Shown in pieces: positions 24,074-36,453 of a DNA stretch of 64,000 nucleotides. Positions within the stretch are counted from its first letter, which is position 1. Each line of letters starts with the position of its first letter. The stretch lies in contig NC_046676.1 of the NCBI RefSeq assembly GCF_003369915.1, positions 12,134,001-12,198,000 on the forward strand, in the 5' to 3' direction. Origin of the DNA: Drosophila miranda. Taxonomy: Eukaryota; Arthropoda; Insecta; Diptera; Drosophilidae. The notes under the pieces were generated by a model. It did no database searches, was not told the DNA's origin, and was given only the letters and a program-made list of their open reading frames with translations. The position numbers and the translations under genes were made by a program.

Positions 24074-27000
24074 TTAATGTTCTCTGTTCTCACTGTTAAC
24101 TCACAGCTAACAGTCAGTAAAAGTACTCTTTCAAATAATGAGGGTATATACAAGTGAACAAACTGAATTATATATGGAATGAGTTACGGTGGAATTATAC
24201 ACCGAATTGTACCACAAATGGAGGTGGCCAAGCAATTTGTAATTGAAATATCTACTGTTAATCTTTAATATATCGTTTATTTTCTTGATTTCATTACAAA
24301 TAATATTACAAATAATAGATAATAAGGTAGGAATACCATCGATGCCAGCTGTTAGTTAACAATTAGGAGAGCATGTTAATGTTAAAAAAGAAATACCCTT
24401 AAGAAAGGAAATCTTATAAAATTGATGAGATGTTTTTAACAAAATGTCATGTAGGACATTCTTGGTGTTCGAAATAGTTAAAAAAAAAAAACAGGAGATG
24501 AAGTCAACGACAGTATTTAAGTAACTTGAAAATACTTTAGAAAAATTAGGGTATATGTACATATGTACATATGTACATATGTATATGTACATGTATGTAG
24601 ACATACAAAAAATGCCTATTATAGCAGAATATGTAAGTGCAGACAAACTCCAAACTAATAAGAAGTTATACACATATATGTACATATGTATGTATGTATG
24701 TACATATTGTTATATAAAGCATTGTATACAGCAACAAACCATTAAGAGGAGTCACTGCAGTCACTGGAAGTGTGTGTGAGAAAGAGAGAAAGAGAGAGAG
24801 GGAGAGAATGAGTAAGCGCGTGGTGGGCGTAGTCCAGTTTCATGTGATCTTTCTGGCTATAAAAATGATCCCATCTATCGCTTTTAACGCTTTTACTCTT
24901 TAACAGAATACTTGAAATTACCTTGATGCTGATGGAATATACAATACACATACCCTACATAGAGGAAAATGAAATAAAATGGAGCCACTGAAATTACCCA
25001 ATGTTATAGAAAGTCGATTCATCAATCGGATAAAATCATATGTTAAGGGCTGAGGGTCAAATATCAAAATCGGAAATATGATTTCCGATCATGTATTAAA
25101 ATACATGTATATTTTACCCGTTTTTTTTCTATCGTTGTTTTTTGTAGTAAAGAGGATGGAGAGGATGGATCCATAAGAAGAACTTAAAAACATAATTATT
25201 TCCACAGGTTTACTTAAGCTGTTCACCTATTTAAAAAGAGGGGGTTAAATATAAGTTTAGCGCCTTTCAGTTGTATCTTTCACCTGTCTTTTTTTTACTT
25301 TCGGCGTTTTTTTGTAAATAAAGAAGAAGGATAGGGTGGATCTACAAGAAGAACTAAGTAACATTATCATTTTCGCGGTTTTACTCAAGTTGTTTGCCTG
25401 TTTAAATTGATGGGGCTAAAAGGGGTAAGTTCGTTTTTTCATCGGTTTACTTAGTTCATGAATGGGCTAAAGAAAGGTGTATGTTCAACAGGCAAATTGC
25501 AATGTTCGTACGAACCTCACCTCGCATGTGAAGACAATATACCTTGAAGTAAAAAAGCCGATTTTGTCTTCAAGGTGTATTGAGCGAACGGGGTGGATTT
25601 TACCTCGCATGCGTTGCATGTTATCACTAACCATACAGTATAGAGATGTGCCAGTTCATACAACGAAAGCGTCACACACTGGCTAGCGCGTTCAGTACCC
25701 CAGAGTGACGTCATCATGAGAGAGAGAGCGCAGAGAGAACATCTTTGCATTTGTTAGTACACACGCAATATGTTTCGACAAAAATATGTGATTGTATGCT
25801 TTTTCAGATTTTTTGAACTCTCTCAGGTCTGGTTCTGTTTTGCCACCAGCATGTTTTAGTGTATGGGTGGGTGCACATGCATTCTCACGTACTTTGCGTG
25901 TGTGTGTTTAGTATTGCTGGCCGCTAGAACTGAAATTTGAGTTTGGTTCTTGTCTTGGGTCTTTTGATGAGCTGACCTACCGCCACAAAATAAATGAAGA
26001 ATGGGCAGGGGGTGGGGGTATGGTACACTAGGGCGCGGGAAATGAAATAAAAGCTGTTATTTGTTTGATTTATACCACAAAATATAAAATATAACAATAA
26101 TATAATTACACATTTATTTCCTTATTTTAAACAGTTTGATTATAAATTATAAAAATTATGTAAACGCCGTCGGTTCTCGACTTTATAAATAGAGGATATA
26201 CCTTAAGAATGTTCATATATGTAACTACATACAATGTATACGTAAATACATACAGTGCCGCTCAACTGAATAGGTTCAACAATTTTCAAAAGTCAAACCG
26301 CTATATCTTTTGAACCAACTTACCGATTTATATGAAATAATTTTTTTTGCATAGATTGATTCATTATTAATATAGCAAGAAAGTTTCCAGAACACGTTTT
26401 TAAAGGCTATTTATTAATTTTTTCAAAAACATTACAAACGAGGGGGAACGTTGTGAGTTGCTGCGGACACCGCAACTCTACAGTTATACCCGATACTAAG
26501 TCAGTATGGCTCTCCTTCGGCAGACGCCGCTAATATTAAACGACACGACAAAGAGTGCGTGCGAGAGAGACAGAAAATCAGTCTGAGCGTGACGTCGCGC
26601 GCTGCGTAGCCAGTGCAAATTGATTTGTTCCTTTTGGCTATAACAATTATATGATCTGATCCAGATTCAGCAATCGGATAGATATGGTCGTTATCTATGA
26701 TTCTGCGTTTTTGGTTTTCTCGTATCTTTAAAATTGTGGATGCCACAGATTTTCGTCCTTTGTGGGGGCGGAAGTGGGCGGGGCGAAGTTTTGAAATATT
26801 CTTGTATACATACATATGTACATAAATATTAAAGTTTATTACATTCGTATATTGCATGAGTGTTTTCAAAATTACTGTTGTCTTAATGTTGTCTTTATAA
26901 TTGAATTAGAAAATTTATGGGTATTGTCCATGAGAGTATTCAAGGTGCGACCGGCATCTAAATTTTTGCTTTGCAGATTCCCGTCGGAAAGAGCGCGATT

Positions 27001-27913
27001 GACAATTGATTTGAAATATATGTAAAACCAATTCCATTTATATTTATGCATATTTATTTAAGTATATATATATATATTTTTTCTTATATTGTATATTTAG
27101 ATACATCATTGTTTTAGTTATAATAAACAAAAAAGTCGAGAACCGACGGCGTTTGCATAATTTTTATAATTTATAATAAACCTGTTTAAAATAAGGAAAT
27201 AAATGTGTAATTATATTATTGTAATATTTTATATTTTGTGGTATAAATCAAACAAATAACAGCTTTTATTTCATTTCCCGCGCCCTAGTGTACCATACCC
27301 CCACCCCCTGCCCATTCTTCATTTATTTTGTGGCGGTAGGTCAGTCCATCAAAAGACCCAAAACAAGAACCAAACTCAAATTTCAGTTCTAGCGGCCAGC
27401 AATACTAAACACGCCTCACCTCGTGTTAATATACTTTGGGGGCACACTCTCTAACTATCTCTCTCTCTCTCTATTTCACGAATAGAAAAAGAAAGATCTC
27501 TTTTCAATGTGCAAGTTCGAATAGAAAAAGATCTGAAAGCCTGTACTCGTTTTTTAAGTCTGCAAATGCTCGTAAGCAATAATTTTCATTTTTGCTGAGC
27601 TTACAAATTCTCCTTAGCCAATTCTGGGTATCCATTAACTGATTTTCAAATGCTAAAAGCACCATTAGAAGCCCGTACTCTCAACTTTCCTTGAAAAAAA
27701 CAGAACACAAGCATTTCCTGTGAATATATGAATTTATTTGAAAAATACGAACTTTTTTTCTCGTCTGTTCAAAGCGTTACAATAAAAAATAGGAAATGAA
27801 AGCATACAATTTATAGAAAATTTTCTGCCGTTCTACGGCAAAACTCATGATTAATTCTAGATTTGCCATTGGAGAAAATACATAAGTAAGAATCAGCTTG
27901 ATTACAAAACTTA

Positions 27914-29019
27914 TTACACCTGGAAAAGTTCAGCGAGCATTTGACCGGAGTCACTTGATCTAATTTTCTGAAGTTTCGCCAATAGGTACTCAGCTGATTC
28001 GCGACATTTTTTGAGCTGGTCAGGCTGCATACGATCAAAAATGTTAAGTCCTGCCGCCCAATAGAATTCCAGTTTTCCATTTTGTAGACAAACTACCAAA
28101 CAGTTCCACATCTTAATAAAGAGGTTTGGCAAATCCATTGTCCAGCTAACATTTCCCAGTTCATGCAGCAAGACAGTTTTCATCATATAGCTTGATAGAT
28201 GGGGAAAATCGGTCTTGTGAGCGTCGCGCAATCCCTTCATCAGGCGCAGCACATTTTTGAAGTTATACAAATTCTGCGTTATCTCGCGTTCCCAATGCGG
28301 GGCACATACGATAAAGATTTTCTCGTCACTTGATCCAGGTTTCCGTTGCGGTACAGCGAACCATGGGAAACTACGTAAATTTTGGTGTTTGCTGTAAGTG
28401 GAAAGCGGCCACTGAGCCCCAGCGAACTCGAATGCTGGCACAAAATCGAACTATATGGTCCGCTTCTTCCCCTCAGCTTCAATGGTGTGGGCACATCCGT
28501 AGCCCTTGGACGTGTACATTACGTCATATACCTCTCCAGACTTGCAACGAACTTTTACATTTGATTTGAACACCTCATCGAAAGCTTTTCTTAACCAAAC
28601 TTGAAGATTCTTTCGATTTATGTAATTGCCGTCTACGATAGGATGATTGTAGACATGTGCACGCAAGAATACGAATCCCTTCTTGTTATTCGTCGGGATG
28701 ATTAGGAATGGAAATTTCAGCTTCATATGCAAATCAAATTCATCAGGAGTATTCAACTTCACCCTATCCAAGTAGCTCCCTAAAAGAAAGCAATGAATAC
28801 TCATTTGGCTTACAAAACTCAGAAAGGTTTCCGCTAGCCCCATAACCTACCTCCAAGACTTAGGCCATCAAAAGCCTTACGAAAATTATCGTCTGCCAAC
28901 TTTAGCTTCTCAATCACATGGTTTTGGATTTCTACAGCATCCTCTGTGTACTTGGAGCGCTGACCCTCGTCATCAAGCAATTTTTGCAAAATACGGTCCA
29001 GTGCTTGGTGAAAATTCAT
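27914..29019 (-). pseudogene. cGAS-like receptor, copy 2, full length except one in-frame TAG
   Basis: Exons 28851-29019 and 27914-28779 total 1,035 nt, or 344 codons before the final stop, the usual size of a fly cGLR. G57-S58 and E70-x-D72 form the first part of the catalytic site. The conserved A-H-T-I-E strand follows. Codon 166 is TAG (28451-28453), immediately before F-D-F-V-P-A, whose D168 would be the third metal-binding aspartate. The 40-bp segment missing in copies 1, 3 and 4 is present at 28506-28545. The downstream lobe (to A-E-L-F-Q-V) shows no other damage. It is either a very young pseudogene or a gene that needs stop recoding. It is minus strand, alone in its unit, with its own TATA/Inr promoter. 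Confidence 0.88.
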
Positions 29020-29405
29020 GATTAATTATAGAATTAACGTCGGAGAACAGAAGCAAGAATCAAGTCACAAGTTACAAGTCACATCGACTGCTCGCAGAAA
29101 AGGCTGGAAACCGAATGAAAGATGACGGAAAGTCCCTTTTTAAAATTAATGTTCTCTGTTCTCACTGTTAACTAACAGCTAACAGTCAGTAAAAGTACTC
29201 TTTCAAATAATGAGGGTATACAAGTGAACAAACTGAATTATATATGGAATGAGTTACGGTGGGATTATACACCGAATTTTACCACAAATGGAGGTGGCCA
29301 AGCAATTTGTAATTGAAATATCTACTGTTAATCTTTAATATATCGTTTATTTTCTTGATTTCATTACAAATAATATTACAAATAATAGATAATAAGGTAG
29401 GAATA

Positions 29406-30498
29406 CCATCGATGCCAGCTGTTAGTTAACAATTAGGAGAGCATGTTAATGTTAAAAAAGAAATACCCTTAAGAAAGGAAATCTTATAAAATTGATGAGA
29501 TGTTTTTAACAAAATGTCATGTAGGACATTCTTGGTGTTCGAAATAGTTAAAAAAAAAAACAGGAGATGAAGTCAACGACAGTATTTAAGTAACTTGAAA
29601 ATACTTTAGAAAAATTAGGGTATATGTACATATGTACATATGTATATGTACATGTATGTAGACATACAAAAAATGCCTATTATAGCAGAATATGTAAGTG
29701 CAGACAAACTCCAAACTAATAAGAAGTTATACACATATATGTACATATGTATGTATGTATGTACATATTGTTATATAAAGCATTGTATACAGCAACAAAC
29801 CATTAAGAGGAGTCACTGCAGTCACTGGAAGTGTGTGTGAGAAAGAGAGAACGAGAGAGAGGGAGAGAATGAGTAAGCGCGTGGTGGGCGTAGTCCAGTT
29901 TCATGTGATCTTTCTGGCTATAAAAATGATCCCATCTAATCCAATGTCGGCAATCCGGTAGATATGGCAGTTCTCTAGGATTCTGCGCTCTCAGTTTTCT
30001 CGAATCTTCAAAGTTGTTGATGCATAGATTTCGCCCTTTGGGGGGCGGAACGAGCTTTAGCTCTTATAGTCTCTGAGACAGACATACATATGTATGTACA
30101 TACATACATATGTATGTCGACTCGAACATTGAATTTTCTGGCTGTTTGAGCCCTGCGTATACAAAAATAAATAATATGCAAATGTAGCATAAGGTACTTT
30201 ACTTGATGCTCTACTGTATGTGTAGCAATAGGTTACTACTAAGGAAGTAGATGTGATTTCAAACGATAATATGAGATATCAATAAACCTATAAGAATTGA
30301 TAAGATAAGATATTGTGGATGAGTATTAGAAGGGCGACACTTTAATTGGACCTTTCAAAGAATTCATACTGACCTTTGTACTTGTAAAGGCAGAGAGTTG
30401 TTCAACGGTAGGGGGAAGTCCCCTTTTGCCCTTTCCTGTTCTCTGCTTTATCGTGTTTTCAAGGTTTTCCACTGTTAACTAACAGCTGGCATCGATGG
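29406..30498. mobile_element. TIR element, 1.09 kb, inside cGLR units (unit 2 copy)
   Basis: Bounded by a perfect 25-bp inverted repeat beginning CCATCGATGCCAGCTG and flanked by TA on both sides, as for Tc1/mariner-type insertions. It has no transposase frame, so it is non-autonomous. The interior includes tetranucleotide microsatellites and a reverse DINE-1-like fragment. Other copies are 39943-41028 and 45554-46650 (complete), 34995-35704 (internal deletion) and 24336 onward (right end lost). Confidence 0.65.
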
Positions 30499-31247
30499 TA
30501 TCGCTTTTAACGCTTTTACTCTTTAACAGAATACTTGAAATTACCTTGATGCTGATGGAATATACAATACACATACCCTACATAGAGGAAAATGAAATAA
30601 AATGGAGCCACTGAAATTACCCAATGTTATAGAAAGTCGATTCATCAATCGGATAAAATCATATGTTAAGGGCTGAGGGTCAAATATCAAAATCGGAAAT
30701 ATGATTTCCGATCATGTATTAAAATACATGTATATTTTACCCGTTTTTTTTCTATCGTTGTTTTTTGTAGTAAAGAGGATGGAGAGGATGGATCCATAAG
30801 AAGAACTTAAAAACATAATTATTTCCACAGGTTTACTTAAGCTGTTCACCTATTTAAAAAGAGGGGGTTAAATATAAGTTTAGCGCCTTTCAGTTGTATC
30901 TTTCACCTGTCTTTTTTTTACTTTCGGCGTTTTTTTGTAAATAAAGAAGAAGGATAGGGTGGATCTACAAGAAGAACTAAGTAACATTATCATTTTCGCG
31001 GTTTTACTCAAGTTGTTTGCCTGTTTAAATTGATGGGGCTAAAAGGGGTAAGTTCGTTTTTTCATCGGTTTACTTAGTTCATGAATGGGCTAAAGAAAGG
31101 TGTATGTTCAACAGGCAAATTGCAATGTTCGTACGAACCTCACCTCGCATGTGAAGACAATATACCTTGAAATAAAAAAGCCGATTTTGTCTTCAAGGTG
31201 TATTGAGCGAACGGGGTGGATTTTACCTCGCATGCGTTGCATGTTAT

Positions 31248-34200
31248 CACTAACCATACAGTATAGAGATGTGCCAGTTCATACAACGAAAGCGTCACAC
31301 ACTGGCTAGCGCGTTCAGTACCCCAGAGTGACGTCATCATGAGAGAGAGAGCGCAGAGAGAACATCTTTGCATTTGTTAGTACACACGCAATATGTTTCG
31401 ACAAAAATATGTGATTGTATGCTTTTTCAGATTTTTTGAACTCTCTCAGGTCTGGTTCTGTTTTGCCACCAGCATGTTTTAGTGTATGGGTGGGTGCACA
31501 TGCATTCTCACGTACTTTGCGTGTGTGTGTTTAGTATTGCTGGCCGCTAGAACTGAAATTTGAGTTTGGTTCTTGTCTTGGGTCTTTTGATGAGCTGACC
31601 TACCGCCACAAAATAAATGAAGAATGGGCAGGGGGTGGGGGTATGGTACACTAGGGCGCGGGAAATGAAATAAAAGCTGTTATTTGTTTGATTTATACCA
31701 CAAAATATAAAATATAACAATAATATAATTACACATTTATTTCCTTATTTTAAACAGTTTGATTATAAATTATAAAAATTATGTAAACGCCGTCGGTTCT
31801 CGACTTTATAAATAGAGGATATACCTTAAGAATGTTCATATATGTAACTACATACAATGTATACGTAAATACATACAGTGCCGCTCAACTGAATAGGTTC
31901 AACAATTTTCAAAAGTCAAACCGCTATATCTTTTGAACCAACTTACCGATTTATATGAAATAATTTTTTTTGCATAGATTGATTCATTATTAATATAGCA
32001 AGAAAGTTTCCAGAACACGTTTTTAAAGGCTATTTATTAATTTTTTCAAAAACATTACAAACGAGGGGGAACGTTGTGAGTTGCTGCGGACACCGCAACT
32101 CTACAGTTATACCCGATACTAAGTCAGTATGGCTCTCCTTCGGCAGACGCCGCTAATATTAAACGACACGACAAAGAGAGACAGAAAATCAGTCTGAGCG
32201 TGACGTCGCGCGCTGCGTAGCCAGTGCAAATTGATTTGTTCCTTTTGGCTATAACAATTATATGATCTGATCCAGATTCAGCAATCGGATAGATATGGTC
32301 GTTATCTATGATTCTGCGTTTTTGGTTTTCTCGTATCTTTAAAATTGTGGATGCCACAGATTTTCGTCCTTTGTGGGGGCGGAAGTGGGCGGGGCGAAGT
32401 TTTGAAATATTCTTGTATATACTGTATATATAAAATATCTTATGTACATACATATGTACATAAATATTAAAGTTTATTACATTCGTATATTGCATGAGTG
32501 TTTTCAAAATTACTGTTGTCTTAATGTTGTCTTTATAATTGAATTAGAAAATTTATGGGTATTGTCCATGAGAGTATTCAAGGTGCGACCGGCATCTAAA
32601 TTTTTGCTTTGCAGATTCCCGTCGGAAAGAGCGCGATTGACAATTGATTTGAAATATATGTAAAACCAATTCAATTTATATTTATGCATATTTATTTAAG
32701 TATATATATATTTTTTCTTATATTGTATATTTAGATACATCATTGTTTTAGTTATAATAAACAAAAAAGTCGAGAACCGACGGCGTTTGCATAATTTTTA
32801 TAATTTATAATAAACCTGTTTAAAATAAGGAAATAAATGTGTAATTATATTATTGTAATATTTTATATTTTGTGGTATAAATCAAACAAATAACAGCTTT
32901 TATTTCATTTCCCGCGCCCTAGTGTACCATACCCCCACCCCCTGCCCATTCTTCATTTATTTTGTGGCGGTAGGTCAGTCCATCAAAAGACCCAAAACAA
33001 GAACCAAACTCAAATTTCAGTTCTAGCGGCCAGCAATACTAAACACGCCTCACCTCGTGTTAATATACTTTGGGGGCACACTCTCTAACTATCTCTCTCT
33101 CTCTCTATTTCACGAATAGAAAAAGAAAGATCTCTTTTCAATGTGCAAGTTCGAATAGAAAAAGATCTGAAAGCCTGTACTCGTTTTTTAAGTCTGCAAA
33201 TGCTCGTAAGCAATAATTTTCATTTTTGCTGAGCTTACAAATTCTCCTTAGCCAATTCTGGGTATCCATTAACTGATTTTCAAATGCTAAAAGCACCATT
33301 AGAAGCCCGTACTCTCAACTTTCCTTGAAAAAAACAGAACACAAGCATTTCCTGTGAATATATGAATTTATTTGAAAAATACGAACTTTTTTTCTCGTCT
33401 GTTCAAAGCGTTACAATAAAAAATAGGAAATGAAAGCATACAATTTATAGAAAATTTTCTGCCGTTCTACGGCAAAACTCATGATTAATTCTAGATTTGC
33501 CATTGGAGAAAATACATAAGTAAGAATCAGCTTGATTACAAAACTTATTACACCTGGAAAAGTTCAGCGAGCATTTGACCGGAGTCACTTGATCTAATTT
33601 TCTGAAGTTTCGCCAATAGGTACTCAGCTGATTCGCGACATTTTTTGAGCTGGTCAGGCTGCATACGATCAAAAATGTTAAGTCCTGCCGCCCAATAGAA
33701 TTCCAGTTTTCCATTTTGTAGACAAACTACCAAACAGTTCCACATCTTAATAAAGAGGTTTGGCAAATCCATTGTCCAGCTAACATTTCCCAGTTCATGC
33801 AGCAAGACAGTTTTCATCATATAGCTTGATAGATGGGGAAAATCGGTCTTGTGAGCGTCGCGCAATCCCTTCATCAGGCGCAGCACATTTTTGAAGTTAT
33901 ACAAATTCTGCGTTATCTCGCGTTCCCAATGCGGGGCACATACGATAAAGATTTTCTCGTCACTTGATCCAGGTTTCCGTTGCGGTACAGCGAACCATGG
34001 GAAACTACGTAAATTTTGGTGTTTGCTGTAAGTGGAAAGCGGCCACTGAGCCCCAGCGAACTCGAATGCTGGCACAAAATCGAACTATATGGTCCGCTTC
34101 TTCCCCTCAGCTTCAATGGTGTGGGCACATCCGTAGCCCAACGAACTTTTACATTTGATTTGAACACCTCATCGAAAGCTTTTCTTAACCAAACTTGAAG

Positions 34201-36453
34201 ATTCTTTCGATTTATGTAATTGCCGTCTACGATAGGATGATTGTAGACATGTGCACGCAAGAATACGAATCCCTTCTCGTTATTCGTCGGGATGATTAGG
34301 AATGGAAATTTCAGCTTCATATGCAAATCAAATTCATCAGGAGTATTCAACTTCACCCTATCCAAGTAGCTCCCTAAAAGAAAGCAATGAATACTCATTT
34401 GGCTTACCAAACTCAGAAAGGTTTCCGCTAGCCCCATAACCTACCTCCAAGACTTAGGCCATCAAATGCCTTACGAAAATTATCGTCTGCCAACTTTAGC
34501 TTCTCAATCACATGGTTTTGGTTTTCTACAGCATCCTCTGTGTACTTGGAGCGCTGACCCTCGTCATCAAGCAATTTTTGCAAAATACGGTCCAGTGCTT
34601 GGTGAAAGTTCATGATTAATTATAGATTTAACGTCGGAGAACAGAAGCAAGAATCAAGTCACAAGTCACATCGACTGCTCGCAGAAAAGGCTGGAAACCG
34701 AATGAAAGATGACGGAAAGTCCCTTTTTAAAATTAATGTTCTCTGTTCTCACTGTTAACTCACAGCTAACAGTCAGTAAAAGTACTCTTTCAAATAATGA
34801 GGGTATATACAAGTGAACAAACTGAATTATATATGGAATGAGTTACGGTGGAATTATACACCGAACTGTACCACAAATGGAGGTGGCCAAGCAATTTGTA
34901 ATTGAAATATCTACTGTTAATCTTTAATATATCGTTTATTTTCTTGATTTCATTACAAATAATATTACAAATAATAGATAATAAGGTAGGAATACCATCG
35001 ATGCCAGCTGTTAGTTAACAATTAGGAGAGCATGTTAATGTTAAAAAAGAAATACCCTTAAGAAAGGAAATCTTATAAAATTGATGAGATGTTTTTAACA
35101 AAATGTCATGTAGGACATTCTTGGTGTTCGAAATAGTTAAAAAAAAAAACAGGAGATGAAGTCAACGACAGTATTTAAGTAACTTGAAAATACTTTAGAA
35201 AAATTAGGGTATATGTACATATGTACATATGTATATGTACATGTATGTAGACATACAAAAAATGCCTATTATAGCAGAATATGTAAGTGCAGACAAACTC
35301 CATACATACATACATATGTATGTCGACTCGAACATTGAATTTTCTGGCTGTTTGAGCCCTGCGTATACAAAAATAAATAATATGCAAATGTAGCATAAGG
35401 TACTTTACTTGATGCTCTACTGTATGTGTAGCAATAGGTTACTACTAAGGAAGTAGATGTGATTTCAAACGATAATATGAGATATCAATAAACCTATAAG
35501 AATTGATAAGATAAGATATTGTGGATGAGTATTAGAAGGGCGACACTTTAATTGGACCTTTCAAAGAATTCATACTGACCTTTGTACTTGTAAAGGCAGA
35601 GAGTTGTTCAACGGTAGGGGGAAGTCCCCTTTTGCCCTTTCCTGTTCTCTGCTTTATCGTGTTTTCAAGGTTTTCCACTGTTAACTAACAGCTGGCATCG
35701 ATGGTATCGCTTTTAACGCTTTTACTCTTTAACAGAATACTTGAAATTACCTTGATGCTGATGGAATATACAATACACATACCCTACATAGAGGAAAATG
35801 AAATAAAATGGAGCCACTGAAATTACCCAATGTTATAGAAAGTCGATTCATCAATCGGATAAAATCATATGTTAAGGGCTGAGGGTCAAATATCAAAATC
35901 GGAAATATGATTTCCGATCATGTATTAAAATACATGTATATTTTACCCGTTTTTTTTCTATCGTTGTTTTTTGTAGTAAAGAGGATGGAGAGGATGGATC
36001 CATAAGAAGAACTTAAAAACATAATTATTTCCACAGGTTTACTTAAGCTGTTCACCTATTTAAAAAGAGGGGGTTAAATATAAGTTTAGCGCCTTTCAGT
36101 TGTATCTTTCACCTGTCTTTTTTTTACTTTCGGCGTTTTTTTGTAAATAAAGAAGAAGGATAGGGTGGATCTACAAGAAGAACTAAGTAACATTATCATT
36201 TTCGCGGTTTTACTCAAGTTGTTTGCCTGTTTAAATTGATGGGGCTAAAAGGGGTAAGTTCGTTTTTTCATCGGTTTACTTAGTTCATGAATGGGCTAAA
36301 GAAAGGTGTATGTTCAACAGGCAAATTGCAATGTTCGTACGAACCTCACCTCGCATGTGAAGACAATATACCTTGAAATAAAAAAGCCGATTTTGTCTTC
36401 AAGGTGTATTGAGCGAACGGGGTGGATTTTACCTCGCATGCGTTGCATGTTAT
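31248..36453. repeat. Tandem unit 3 (5.21 kb) with cGLR copy 3
   Basis: Same order as unit 2 but the TIR element is internally deleted (34995-35704, about 380 bp lost after 35301). It carries the deleted-type cGLR gene. Confidence 0.9.
33548..34613 (-). pseudogene. cGAS-like receptor, copy 3, deleted type
   Basis: Exons 34445-34613 and 33548-34373. It has the same 40-bp deletion (junction 34139/34140) and the same TAG (34085-34087) as copy 1, and its C-terminal 175 residues are identical to those of copies 1, 2 and 4. The N-terminal lobe with G-G-S and E-F-D remains open; the third catalytic Asp is out of frame. Confidence 0.88.

Larger units (their letters stand above)
20574..25624. repeat. 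Tandem unit 1 (5.05 kb) with cGLR copy 1
   Basis: First direct repeat, starting at CACTAACCATACAG. Order: left arm (20574-21130), Tc1-like end (21202-21390), DINE-1 3' fragment in reverse (21388-21765), AT-rich spacer, inner right arm (22111-22379), cGLR gene (22889-23954, minus), left end of a TIR element (24336 onward), microsatellites (24550-24710) and spacer. Compared with unit 2 it lacks about 560 bp after 24870, including the right end of the TIR element. Confidence 0.9.
25625..31247. repeat. Tandem unit 2 (5.62 kb) with cGLR copy 2
   Basis: Nearly identical to unit 1 but with a complete 1.1-kb TIR element (29406-30498) and the cGLR version that keeps the 40-bp segment. It and unit 5 are the same structural type. 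Confidence 0.9.

Noticed and set aside
24550-24720. Possible structured RNA from palindromic ATGTACAT repeats
   Set aside because: Simple microsatellite; self-complementarity is a by-product of the repeat unit.
28451-28536. An 81-nt intron from GTATATGACG to the TAG, which would remove the stop from the cGLR gene
   Set aside because: Donor, acceptor and a length divisible by three exist, but it would delete the conserved A-H-T-I-E strand and has no pyrimidine tract, so a nonsense codon is the better reading.
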